11,697 nt of DNA, taken from the NCBI GenBank assembly GCA_947367855.1, contig CANBFE010000049.1, positions 1 to 11,697 of the forward strand, in the 5' to 3' direction. The position numbers and the translations under genes are program-made. The notes beneath the pieces are model-generated. The model had not been told where the DNA came from. It ran no database searches and saw only the letters and a program-made list of their open reading frames with translations. Source of the stretch: an uncultured Lachnospiraceae bacterium. Its GTDB lineage: Bacteria; Bacillota; Clostridia; Lachnospirales; Lachnospiraceae. Shown here piece by piece: positions 5,604 to 11,697 of this stretch (positions are counted from its first letter, which is position 1; each line of letters opens with the position of its first letter).

Positions 5604-7238
5604 ATGGAAAAAGCAGAAGCAGACCGTATGATAAAGGAATATCTTCCGAAAATATATGGCTTTGCCATGAAGAGAGCATTCTCCTATGACGAGGCGGAAG
5701 ACCTGGCAGGGGAGATTGTTCAGGAAGTGTACCTTTCTTTCCTGAAAACGGAGGAAATCGTGAATCTTGAGGGATATGTGTGGCGCATCAGCAGCCATGT
5801 CTACGGAAAATATGTGGCGGTAAAAAAGAGGCATCAGGGCCTGGCCATTGACGGTATGGAGATCCCTTTTTATGAGGATTACGACGCCCTCTTGGAACCT
5901 GTCGGGGAGGAGTGCGAAAAACTGCGGAGGGAAATTGCATTTTTAACAGAAAAGAGACGGGAAATCGTTTTTCTGTTCTACTACGAGAATCTGACAGTCA
6001 CTCGTATTGCCCAAATGCTCAACATTCCGGAGGGAACCGTCAAATGGCATCTCAATAAGGCGAGGCATGAGTTGAAGGAGGGTTTTTCAATGGAAAGAAA
6101 GATTGGTACACTGGGATTGGCGCCGGTGAAGGCAACAGAGACAGGATTTGGACACAATGGTATGCCGGACCCGGATAACCGGGCTACGGGGTTTTATCTG
6201 GGGGACAGGCTTAGCCTGAATATTGTCTACAGTGTCTACCAGGAGCCGCGGACACTGGAAGAGATTGCTGTGGAACTGGGTATAACGCCCGTGTTTATCG
6301 AGGATAAAGTGAATTATCTGGAAGAGAACGGATTTTTGGTGCGCAGGCCGGGAGGACGTTTTACCACATATGTTCTGTTTAGTCCCCGCACCCGTTCCCG
6401 GGAGCAGGTGGATCAGGAACTTCGTGTACAGAAGGAAAACGCGCGGATATTGGCGGAGGAGTACGTGCCTCTGGTGCGGAAAGCCATGGAGGATGTAACG
6501 GAGGTGTATATCCCCGGGGGGAACAGGGAGCTTTTGGAGGCTGCAGCCTGCTTTTACGGCATCTGCTGTAAATCCAGTGTGGCTGTCCATAAGGACTTGT
6601 CAAACTATTTTATCAAGACATTGGCCGGAGGAAACTTTATTGCCCAGGTGGATATAGGGGAGCTGTCAGATCCGGAGTATCAGTGCGAATTTGACGGAAA
6701 GGATTACTGGGCCTGCGGCAGCATGAACCGCAGTTCCGGCAAGTATCCCGGCGTATCCTCCTGGTCTGTGGATACGAAATACTGCTCCCGGCAGGGACTG
6801 TGGAAGAATAATCTTACATCTGATTATGATTATCTGTATGAGTTTATGAAAGGCATGTTGACGGAAAATACGGACTCTGAAGAAAAGCTTCAGCGCTTGA
6901 GGGAGCGGGGGTATCTGACAGAGGATGGGAAAGTCAATGTGATGATTGTAAAAGGCAGTGAGAAGGCGTTTTTTGACAGAATTCCTGCCATAGGGGAGGA
7001 ACTGAAGAAGGGTTTCGCTGACCGCGCACTGGAAAGCGCCATGATGAAGGCGAAGGATTATCCTTCCCGGATGCAGGAACTGGTAATTTTTCATGAGACT
7101 GCCAATTTTATCAGCAATACTGCTGCGGTAATGGCCATGGAGTATCTGTATGCCAGGGGGATTTTCAGGCCGCTGACAGAGCGGGAGAGGATTACCGCCA
7201 ATTTGCTTATGTTCAGCGATGTTCTTCCCTGCATGTAA
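5604..7238 (+). CDS. ECF-like sigma factor with long C-terminal extension
   Basis: A 544-residue protein whose first ~160 residues are a sigma-70 family ECF-type factor. Region 2 lies at about 10-75 (EAEDLAGEIVQEVYLSFLK, EGYVWRIS) and region 4 at about 110-160, with the helix-turn-helix TVTRIAQMLNIPEGTVKWHLNKAR. Typical ECF factors end there. This one continues for about 385 residues. Residues about 195-265 look like a winged helix (TLEEIAVELGIT, then KVNYLEENGFLVRRPGGRFTTY). The rest is unrecognised, soluble and without membrane segments, and includes a segment with WACGSMNRSSG. It would direct RNA polymerase to a small regulon, with the extension perhaps acting as a built-in sensor or regulator. 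No separate anti-sigma gene is adjacent. The start at 5604 has AAGGAG 6 nt upstream; ATGs at 5580 and 5529 are less well placed. A terminator follows. Confidence 0.85.
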   Translation: MEKAEADRMIKEYLPKIYGFAMKRAFSYDEAEDLAGEIVQEVYLSFLKTEEIVNLEGYVWRISSHVYGKYVAVKKRHQGLAIDGMEIPFYEDYDALLEPVGEECEKLRREIAFLTEKRREIVFLFYYENLTVTRIAQMLNIPEGTVKWHLNKARHELKEGFSMERKIGTLGLAPVKATETGFGHNGMPDPDNRATGFYLGDRLSLNIVYSVYQEPRTLEEIAVELGITPVFIEDKVNYLEENGFLVRRPGGRFTTYVLFSPRTRSREQVDQELRVQKENARILAEEYVPLVRKAMEDVTEVYIPGGNRELLEAAACFYGICCKSSVAVHKDLSNYFIKTLAGGNFIAQVDIGELSDPEYQCEFDGKDYWACGSMNRSSGKYPGVSSWSVDTKYCSRQGLWKNNLTSDYDYLYEFMKGMLTENTDSEEKLQRLRERGYLTEDGKVNVMIVKGSEKAFFDRIPAIGEELKKGFADRALESAMMKAKDYPSRMQELVIFHETANFISNTAAVMAMEYLYARGIFRPLTERERITANLLMFSDVLPCM

Positions 7239-7311
7239 GGAGTGGGCTGTGCCTGATTCGGGCATGTGTGAGGGAAGGAATAAATAGCGAAATCAATATG
7301 TAATCAGGACG

Positions 7312-7350
7312 GCGCCACTTCTGCAAAGATCAGAGGTGGCGCTGTTTGTT
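7312..7350 (+). terminator. Terminator after the sigma-factor gene
   Basis: A 12-bp GC-rich stem (7312-7323 with 7331-7342) with one wobble and a 7-nt loop is followed by TGTTTGTT. It lies 73 nt after the sigma-factor stop codon and separates that gene from the membrane-protein cluster. Confidence 0.75.
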
Positions 7351-7414
7351 CCTCCTAACTCCGGAACAGGAACAAATTCCGGGTTTCTCCAGGCCTTTAT
7401 CGGGGAAAATGTGG

Positions 7415-7443
7415 TAGAAAACAGGGAAGGAAAGTAGTATAAT
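7415..7443 (+). promoter_or_regulatory. Candidate sigma-A promoter of the membrane-protein cluster
   Basis: A perfect TATAAT at 7438-7443 has TAGAAA (7415-7420) 17 nt upstream as a weak -35. It lies about 50 nt before the ATG at 7495 and downstream of the sigma-factor terminator, which is the expected place for this transcription unit. Confidence 0.5.
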
Positions 7444-7494
7444 GGTATCAATCTTACTATCTGGATATGGGAAGCTGATAAATGGGGGGATTTC

Positions 7495-8010
7495 ATGGAA
7501 AAATTAAGAGCAATTCTTTTCACTGGGGGTCTAATGCTCTTTCTTCTGGCAGCGGTAACGGGCGTTCTTTCCGTACAGGATTATATGGATATTCTTCCGG
7601 CGGAAAGTTACGAGGATAAGGGCGTGTATACCTTCCGGCCTTACCAGGTGCTGCCGGTTCAGGTGGAGAATACCGGAACCGGGCGGGAGAAGCGCATGAA
7701 TCCCACCAAAACCGTTTACATGGTCTATTACAGGGATACGGAGGCAAAGGGGTATCGGTGGGAGGAAAGGGCCGTCAGCTGTGAGAGCGGAGAGAAGACC
7801 GTGGATGCGGGGGTGACTGTGGAGCGCAGGGTTCTAAGCATTTTAAATTCGGGAGCCTATATTACCGTGGCGCCGGAATTGGATGCGGAGCGCTATACGG
7901 CGGGCCTGCGAAAAAGGGATTTGCTGTTACTGGGGGCGTCGGCGGCATATATTCTGTTTTACCTGGGGGCCTGGTGCGTCTTATGGTACAGGCGGAGGAA
8001 GTCAATATGA
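7495..8010 (+). CDS. Hypothetical two-TM membrane protein
   Basis: A 171-residue protein I do not recognise. Residues 5-27 form an N-terminal membrane segment or uncleaved signal. Residues about 28-143 would be extracytoplasmic and contain mixed beta-like sequence (TVYMVYYRDTEAKGYRWEE). Residues about 144-165 form a second membrane segment, followed by a basic cytosolic tail (WYRRRKSI). The start has a GGGGGGA a few nt upstream. Its TGA overlaps the ATG of a 29-residue ORF (ATGA), so the two are probably translated together. The topology repeats in the larger unknown protein at 9675-10388, though no sequence similarity was evident by eye. It could bind a ligand or partner outside the membrane, but nothing in the sequence names one. 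Confidence 0.65.
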   Translation: MEKLRAILFTGGLMLFLLAAVTGVLSVQDYMDILPAESYEDKGVYTFRPYQVLPVQVENTGTGREKRMNPTKTVYMVYYRDTEAKGYRWEERAVSCESGEKTVDAGVTVERRVLSILNSGAYITVAPELDAERYTAGLRKRDLLLLGASAAYILFYLGAWCVLWYRRRKSI

Positions 8011-8096
8011 TAAGGAATCAGCTGAAAGAGAAACTGGAAGAGCAGCAGGAAGAGCAGCGGAAGGTGTACGGCAACAGGCAAAACGTTTATCATTAA
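8007..8096 (+). CDS. Small 29-residue charged protein
   Basis: A 29-codon ORF starts at the ATG that overlaps the upstream stop as ATGA, with GGAGG 8 nt before it. The product, MIRNQLKEKLEEQQEEQRKV followed by YGNRQNVYH, is rich in Glu, Gln and Lys and could form one amphipathic helix. It has no membrane segment. Translational coupling and a strong Shine-Dalgarno make it a plausible real gene in an operon with the two-TM protein before it and the DUF5808-like protein 33 nt after it. No function can be assigned. Confidence 0.6.
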   Translation: MIRNQLKEKLEEQQEEQRKVYGNRQNVYH

Positions 8097-8129
8097 GTAG
8101 GGAAAGCAGAAGCAGCAAAGGAGGTCTGT

Positions 8130-8324
8130 ATGAAATCAAACAATAGAGATGCGGGTTGGTTCATTGGAAGACTGTATTTCAACAGAGAAGATAAAAGAGT
8201 CATTATCAAGAGACCGGGAAGTGGGTTTGGCTATACAATGAATTTAGGAAATAAGTGGACATGGATATGGAATCTTATTTTTGTAATTCTTATTGCTGTA
8301 TTTGTCAATGTTTTTATACTGTAG
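8130..8324 (+). CDS. DUF5808-like small membrane protein
   Basis: A 64-residue protein. The first 40 residues (WFIGRLYFNREDKRVIIKR, then a Gly-rich GSGFGYTMNLG) match the pattern I recall for DUF5808: W-x-x-G-x-x-Y-x-N, an acidic pair, a basic K-R, then G-x-G-x-T-x-N. Residues about 44-64 form one hydrophobic C-terminal membrane helix, so the conserved part should face the cytosol or lie at the membrane surface. DUF5808 has no known function. The start is supported by AAGGAGG 5 nt upstream. It probably shares a transcript with the two genes before it. Confidence 0.72.
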   Translation: MKSNNRDAGWFIGRLYFNREDKRVIIKRPGSGFGYTMNLGNKWTWIWNLIFVILIAVFVNVFIL

Positions 8325-8408
8325 ACCGCCGGGATTTATAGTGAGGCCTCCGGAAAAATACCTGACTGGCGGTCTGCAGTCAGGTTGCACTGTAAATTCA
8401 ACCGGTGC
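8321..8408 (+). promoter_or_regulatory. Structured intergenic leader with competing helices
   Basis: The segment 8321-8330 pairs over 10 bp (one wobble) with 8368-8377. That same 3' arm is the exact 10-nt loop of a perfect 7-bp hairpin, 8361-8367 with 8378-8384. With no connecting nucleotides the two helices should be mutually exclusive, as in attenuators and riboswitches. Another 5-bp stem, 8383-8387 with 8399-8403, follows. There is no U-run, so it is not a clear terminator. It precedes the lipoprotein gene. Confidence 0.45.
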
Positions 8409-8457
8409 GCAGTATAAATAACGTTTAGCAAACAGGAAAGAGAGGGAAATAAAATAG

Positions 8458-9519
8458 ATGAAAAAAAGAATTTATCTGCTGACATTGATCTTAATGGCCG
8501 GACTTTGCACTGGCTGCGGCAAAGAGGGGACAGAAAGCAATGAAGGAACAGAAATTATGGAAGGGACAGAAATTATTGAAGGAATAGAAATCAATGAAGG
8601 AACAGAAATCAATGAAGGAACAGAAAACATTGAGGGAACAGAAAGCAATGAGCTGCGCATGGAAGGCGAATCTTCTCAAGCCGAAGAGCCATCCATGCTT
8701 GAAAGCAGTGAAAACCAGGATAACCGGGAAAACCAGGATATGGAATTGAATGATCAGACGAAAATCGATTTCACTTATGACTATTCGGAGGATATCAAGG
8801 CGGATGTTGAAGATCTGGTATCAGGTTCCGCATCTCTGCAGGAGGAATTGGAGAATATGGAGAAAATCATTCAAAAGTACACTCCGTTAGCAGAGGCAGC
8901 CCAAACCCAGAGTGAAATGAATCTATCGTCCAAATGGTTTTTCGTTATATGGGATACGGAATTAAACAGTATTTGGGGCAGATTCAGTGATTCCGCAGAT
9001 CAGGAGACAAAGGAGAAAATCCTGAAAGAACAGCGGAACTGGGTAGCCATGAAGGAAGAAGTGACATTGTTGAGCCTTGGGTCCAGGGAGGAAAATGGCA
9101 GCATGTTTCCGCTCCTTCAGAATTCCTTCCTGGAGGAGATTACGAAGAACAGGGCTTATGTTCTTGCAAATGAGCTAGCAAAGATAAGGGGGGAATCCTT
9201 TGTCATGCCGGAAAAATCAGCAAAGTACGGTTTGTTTATAGACAACCAGGAAACCGGCAGCGTATACAGTTCTCTGAACACCCGACAGGGATGGGAAGGA
9301 GAAGACGAAGCGAGTATCTCCATTTACAGACAGGGTGGAGCAGAGGGAACTTTTGTTGACAATGGAAACGGAGAACTGATTTTCACATCAGATGATGGAA
9401 AAATAAAAGGAATAATCAAACTGAACGGATGGGATGGCGCAAGTTTCAAAGTTACCGAGACAGCGGGAGAGTCTCCCTTCGCTGTAGGAGAAGAATTCGA
9501 ATTTCCTTTTGCATTTTGA
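8458..9519 (+). CDS. Lipoprotein with LprI-like domain and EGTExx repeats
   Basis: A 353-residue exported lipoprotein. Residues 1-19 are a signal sequence and C20 (LCTGCGK) is the likely lipidated cysteine, although position -3 is Cys rather than the usual Leu. Residues 23-64 hold seven hexapeptides of the type EGTExx, and an acidic Ser/Gln/Asn-rich spacer runs to about 105. Residues about 145-240 resemble the LprI N-terminal domain (once DUF1311): QTQSEMN, WDTELNSIWGRF, then KILKEQRNWVAMKEE in the family order. The usual cysteines of that domain are not evident. The last ~110 residues are beta-like and unrecognised. Some LprI proteins inhibit lysozyme, but the domain is widespread and that role is not established here. 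The start has only a loosely spaced GAGAGG, 12 nt upstream. A short terminator-like hairpin follows. Confidence 0.78.
   Translation: MKKRIYLLTLILMAGLCTGCGKEGTESNEGTEIMEGTEIIEGIEINEGTEINEGTENIEGTESNELRMEGESSQAEEPSMLESSENQDNRENQDMELNDQTKIDFTYDYSEDIKADVEDLVSGSASLQEELENMEKIIQKYTPLAEAAQTQSEMNLSSKWFFVIWDTELNSIWGRFSDSADQETKEKILKEQRNWVAMKEEVTLLSLGSREENGSMFPLLQNSFLEEITKNRAYVLANELAKIRGESFVMPEKSAKYGLFIDNQETGSVYSSLNTRQGWEGEDEASISIYRQGGAEGTFVDNGNGELIFTSDDGKIKGIIKLNGWDGASFKVTETAGESPFAVGEEFEFPFAF
8524..8649 (+). repeat. Seven 18-bp tandem repeats encoding EGTExx
   Basis: Seven in-frame 18-bp units encode residues 23-64 of the lipoprotein, starting three residues after the lipidated cysteine. All units read EGTE except unit 4, which is EGIE; the last two residues vary (SN, IM, II, IN, IN, NI, SN). 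They form an acidic tether between the membrane anchor and the folded domain. Slippage would keep the frame. Confidence 0.88.
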
Positions 9520-9537
9520 ACCATACGAAGCACTTGT

Positions 9538-9560
9538 GAAAACAGTGGAAACACTTTTCC
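9538..9560 (+). terminator. Short terminator-like hairpin after the lipoprotein gene
   Basis: AGTG (9544-9547) and CACT (9552-9555) form a stem capped by a GAAA tetraloop. GAAA (9538-9541) can pair with TTTC (9556-9559) across a 2-nt bulge. It sits 19 nt after the lipoprotein stop codon. The stem is short and the U-run small, so any termination would be weak. Confidence 0.35.
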
Positions 9561-9666
9561 CATCAGGAACTAAAATAATCAGGCGAAAAAACAATCAGCC
9601 GAAAAAAATCAGGTGAAAGAAATCAGGCGAAAAAATAACCAGATGATACAATAACCGGAAGAAGAG
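9559..9666 (+). repeat. Seven-copy degenerate 14-16 bp tandem repeat
   Basis: Units with the core ATCAGGCGAAAAA begin near 9559, 9575, 9591, 9605, 9619, 9635 and 9651, with spacings 16, 16, 14, 14, 16 and 16 nt. The middle four are the best conserved, and the first and last two have drifted. The array fills nearly the whole gap between the lipoprotein gene and the next ATG at 9675. It is not convincingly coding, since no ATG with a ribosome binding site opens a frame through it. Confidence 0.8.
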
Positions 9667-9674
9667 GGATAGAC

Positions 9675-10388
9675 ATGGGGAGTGAAGACAGCAAAGTATT
9701 AAAAGTATGCAAGATTATTCTGTTTGGCATTTTGTCCTTAGGGATCATGCTTTCCGCGCCCACGGGATGGATTTATGATTTGGGGGTGGGCACAGGCACG
9801 GAACAGGGCCAGAAGCCCGGAGAAGGGGTTATGACGATTGGCAGCCGGGAGGAGGTAGAGGCTTCTTTTTCAGATCAGGTTCCGGCTACCATATCCGGCG
9901 GCAAACTGGTGGCCTGCCCGTTGGTGCGGCTTCGTGACGTGGAGGAGGCGGGGACCCATTACACGGGAAGACGGGGCAGCAGGAGGCAGGTTACGATTTC
10001 GGAATACATTGCCGGGAGTTATCCGCTGTCTACATTACAGAAGATCAGCCAGGGGATTGTCAGCGGCACTTACAACCGTTATCATCTGACAGAACTGGAG
10101 GACGGCACTTACCTATGCGTATACTTTGACGATTATCTGAAGCTGACAGGAACGGATCGTTATCCAGTGGGCTATGTCCGCTCTGCCACCATCCAGGAGC
10201 GCCAGATGTTGGAGCGCATGGCGGAGGACTATGATGTGGATTCCAAATATGTGTTGGATATGTATCGGCACGGAAAAGTTACCTGGGTAACCGACATGCT
10301 GCTGCGGTTTGGGGTCCTTGTGGTGGTGATCACCATCATTACGGTGGTTTGGGACAGCATCAAAAAACGAAAAGACGGACAGGGATGA
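9675..10388 (+). CDS. Hypothetical two-TM membrane protein
   Basis: A 237-residue protein I do not recognise. Residues about 10-30 form an N-terminal membrane segment. Residues about 35-200 would lie outside the membrane and contain a GSREEVEASF start, an ISEYIAGSYPLSTLQKISQG segment, and LEDGTYLCVYFDDYLKLTG. Residues about 205-227 form a second membrane helix, with a basic tail (IKKRKDGQG). The start has AGAGGG 6 nt upstream. Its TGA overlaps the next ATG (ATGA at 10385-10388), so it is translationally coupled to the kinase-like gene. Its layout (TM, external domain, TM, basic tail) matches the protein at 7495-8010. The function is unknown. Confidence 0.68.
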   Translation: MGSEDSKVLKVCKIILFGILSLGIMLSAPTGWIYDLGVGTGTEQGQKPGEGVMTIGSREEVEASFSDQVPATISGGKLVACPLVRLRDVEEAGTHYTGRRGSRRQVTISEYIAGSYPLSTLQKISQGIVSGTYNRYHLTELEDGTYLCVYFDDYLKLTGTDRYPVGYVRSATIQERQMLERMAEDYDVDSKYVLDMYRHGKVTWVTDMLLRFGVLVVVITIITVVWDSIKKRKDGQG

Positions 10389-10849
10389 GGCAGATGGCGG
10401 GAATGGAAAGGCCGGAAACAATTTTCATGCGTTCCGGAGGAGCGGCGCCTGTGGGCGGGAAAATCTATCGGGACGACAATCATCCGCTAACCTGTGATCT
10501 GCCCCGGTTGGAGCAGGATTTGGCTGCTGCTGCCAACAGCGGCCAATATCAGGTGATCATCGTGGAAGGGCTGCTGACACTGTGGGATGAAAAAATACAG
10601 GACAGGTTGGATTTACGCCTGTTCGTGGACTGTCCTCCGGATGAACGTATTGTGCGGCGGCTGAAGCGCAATATGACCTGGGGACTGTCCTTTGATGAGA
10701 TAGCCGATGTATATTTGGACCTGGTTCGGTATCGCCATAACGAATATGTGGAGCCTACCAAATGGAAAGCGGATTTTATTGTGAATGGTTCTCATTTTTC
10801 TCTTAGGGCGTTGGACATGTTGGCCTTGTACATTCGTTCCATGATTTGA
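10385..10849 (+). CDS. Uridine kinase-like protein lacking the P-loop (N-terminally truncated)
   Basis: A 154-residue protein matching the C-terminal two thirds of uridine kinase-like P-loop NTPases. VIIVEGLLTLWD (57-68) is the Walker B-like strand, DLRLFVDCPPDERIVRRLKRN (76-96) the conserved lid region in this family, and RYRHNEYVEPTKWKADFIVNG (115-135) the typical C-terminal block. The normal first ~45 residues, with the GxxxxGK(S/T) ATP-binding loop and the Asp/Tyr-rich segment, are missing. Residues 18-26 (GGAAPVGGK) do not fit Walker A. The region upstream encodes the membrane protein in another frame, so no hidden N-terminus is present. The start at 10385 overlaps the previous stop (ATGA); in-frame 10349 would lie deep in the upstream gene. 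Its stop overlaps the Shine-Dalgarno of the next gene. It probably cannot phosphorylate nucleosides by itself. Confidence 0.72.
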   Translation: MRQMAGMERPETIFMRSGGAAPVGGKIYRDDNHPLTCDLPRLEQDLAAAANSGQYQVIIVEGLLTLWDEKIQDRLDLRLFVDCPPDERIVRRLKRNMTWGLSFDEIADVYLDLVRYRHNEYVEPTKWKADFIVNGSHFSLRALDMLALYIRSMI

Positions 10850-10860
10850 GGAGGTGCCAT

Positions 10861-11622
10861 ATGAATTGTTACGAAATCTATTTCAGTCCCACAGGAGGGA
10901 CGCAAAAGGTTGCCCATATTCTGGCAAAAGGAATGGGGACAAAGTTCACAGAGATTGATATGATAAAATATCCGGACAAACTGCAGCAGTTAAAATTGAC
11001 GGAGGAGGACCTGTGCCTCATTGCCGTTCCGTCCTTCGGCGGCAGAGTTCCGTCCGCGGCTGCAGAGGGACTGAAAAAGGCAAAGGGCTGCGGGGCAAAG
11101 GCAGTTCTGGCAGCCGTATATGGAAACAGGGCCATTGACGATACTTTGGCGGAATTGCAGGATATTCTTGAGGAGGCCGGGTTTACCTGCATTGCCGGGA
11201 TAGAAGCGGTTGCGGAGCATTCCCTGATGCGCCAGTTCGGCGCAGGACGGCCTGACGGGGCAGACGAGCGGGAATTGACGGATTTTGCGGCAAAGATCAA
11301 AGCCGGAATGGAGGGAAACGGGACAGGAAATAAGCTGAAGCTTCCGGGAAACCGTCCTTACAGAGTATATAATGGAGTGCCGCTGAAACCGGAGGCAAAG
11401 GGGAAATGTGTGGCCTGCGGACTTTGTGCAAAAGAATGCCCGGCGGGGGCAATTCCTGGGGGCCATCCCCGGAGTACGGACAGGGAAAAGTGCATTTCCT
11501 GTATGCACTGTGTCCGGGTGTGCCCCCGGCAGGCAAGGAGCTGCAGCAGGCTGTTGGGTTTTATGGCAGGGCAGAAATTGAAAAAGCATTGCGCAGGCAG
11601 AAAAGAGAACCGGCTGTATTGA
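10861..11622 (+). CDS. EFR1-family flavodoxin-ferredoxin protein
   Basis: A 253-residue cytosolic redox protein. Residues 1 to ~155 are a flavodoxin-like domain with the FMN phosphate-binding loop SPTGGT (9-14) and a PSFGGRVP segment (57-64) typical of the EFR1 group. Residues about 178-228 hold two [4Fe-4S] motifs: C183, C186, C189, C193 and C211, C214, C217, C221, each ending in Cys-Pro. The protein could pass electrons between a flavin and the clusters; partners are unknown. The ATG at 10861 is chosen because GAGGAGG lies 6 nt before it. An in-frame TTG at 10846 would overlap that site. It is coupled to the kinase-like gene, whose stop codon (10847-10849) overlaps the Shine-Dalgarno. The C-terminus is basic (KKHCAGRKENRLY). 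Confidence 0.88.
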   Translation: MNCYEIYFSPTGGTQKVAHILAKGMGTKFTEIDMIKYPDKLQQLKLTEEDLCLIAVPSFGGRVPSAAAEGLKKAKGCGAKAVLAAVYGNRAIDDTLAELQDILEEAGFTCIAGIEAVAEHSLMRQFGAGRPDGADERELTDFAAKIKAGMEGNGTGNKLKLPGNRPYRVYNGVPLKPEAKGKCVACGLCAKECPAGAIPGGHPRSTDREKCISCMHCVRVCPRQARSCSRLLGFMAGQKLKKHCAGRKENRLY

Positions 11623-11697
11623 GGCTGTAAATTTTTCTGTGTCTGTAGAGGAAAAATCCTTCTGATAAGATTCAGATATGTACCGTATTCTGTCGAA

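Noticed and set aside
5282..5668. 128-codon minus-strand frame between the Nudix and sigma-factor genes
   Set aside because: It overlaps the sigma-factor start, has no ribosome binding site near its ATG and shows no recognisable domain. A decayed gene remnant cannot be excluded.
5527..7258. 12-nt direct repeat (5527-5538 and 7247-7258) flanking the sigma-factor gene, considered as an insertion footprint
   Set aside because: It is too short to distinguish from chance; no inverted termini or transposase accompany it and one copy lies inside the sigma-factor 5' region.
7883..8146. 87-codon plus-strand frame overlapping 7883-8146
   Set aside because: It lies out of frame over the end of the two-TM protein and the 29-residue ORF, both of which have better ribosome binding sites; its own start has none.
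9559..9666. Repeat array considered as CRISPR
   Set aside because: Units are 14-16 bp, contiguous and degenerate, with no unique spacers and no cas genes.
10420..10465. GGAAPVGGK segment considered as the missing Walker A motif of the kinase-like protein
   Set aside because: The glycine spacing does not fit GxxxxGK(S/T) and the residue after Lys is Ile, not Ser/Thr.
11631..11657. Hairpin after the EFR1 gene considered as a terminator
   Set aside because: The 7-bp stem is nearly all A-T, the loop is 13 nt and no U-run follows on the plus strand.

Overview
The window looks like chromosomal DNA from an anaerobic Firmicute, most likely a Lachnospiraceae-type gut Clostridium. The clues are strong AGGAGG-type ribosome binding sites, a lipoprotein with a Gram-positive-style signal, an EFR1-type flavodoxin/ferredoxin, a DUF5808-like small membrane protein and mixed base composition. 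This placement is inference from gene content; there is no rRNA or marker gene to confirm it.

Left end (1-1225): two tandem bidirectional terminators, then an AT-rich histidine-phosphatase gene on the minus strand. Next comes about 470 bp without a convincing gene, holding three stem-loops: a minus-strand terminator at 946-980, a long hairpin at 1040-1077 and a second minus-strand terminator at 1161-1202.

Minus-strand operon (5190 down to 1226): two Nudix hydrolases, an apbE (FAD:protein FMN transferase) and a 672-residue membrane iron-sulfur protein with two C-terminal FMN-binding domains, each carrying an SGAT flavinylation motif. Known biology of these families makes this an extracytosolic flavin electron-transfer module: electrons pass from a cytosolic 2x[4Fe-4S] ferredoxin domain, across a NosR/NapH-like membrane domain, to FMN covalently attached by ApbE outside the membrane. 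The apbE is broken by one -1 frameshift at a T6 tract that is also a canonical slippery heptamer, so its status (pseudogene, sequence error or programmed frameshift) decides whether the module works. The iron-sulfur protein starts at a TTG and opens with seven copies of a hexapeptide repeat.

Middle (5604-7238): an ECF-like sigma factor with an unusually long C-terminal extension that includes a likely winged helix, ending in a strong terminator.

Right half, plus strand (7495-11622): a two-TM membrane protein overlapping a 29-residue small ORF, a DUF5808-like membrane protein, a structured intergenic leader, a lipoprotein with an LprI-like domain and its own seven-copy hexapeptide repeat, a degenerate 14-16 bp repeat array, then a tightly coupled trio: a two-TM membrane protein, a uridine-kinase-like protein without a P-loop, and an EFR1-family flavodoxin/ferredoxin. 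No tRNA, rRNA, CRISPR array, transposase or integrase was seen.
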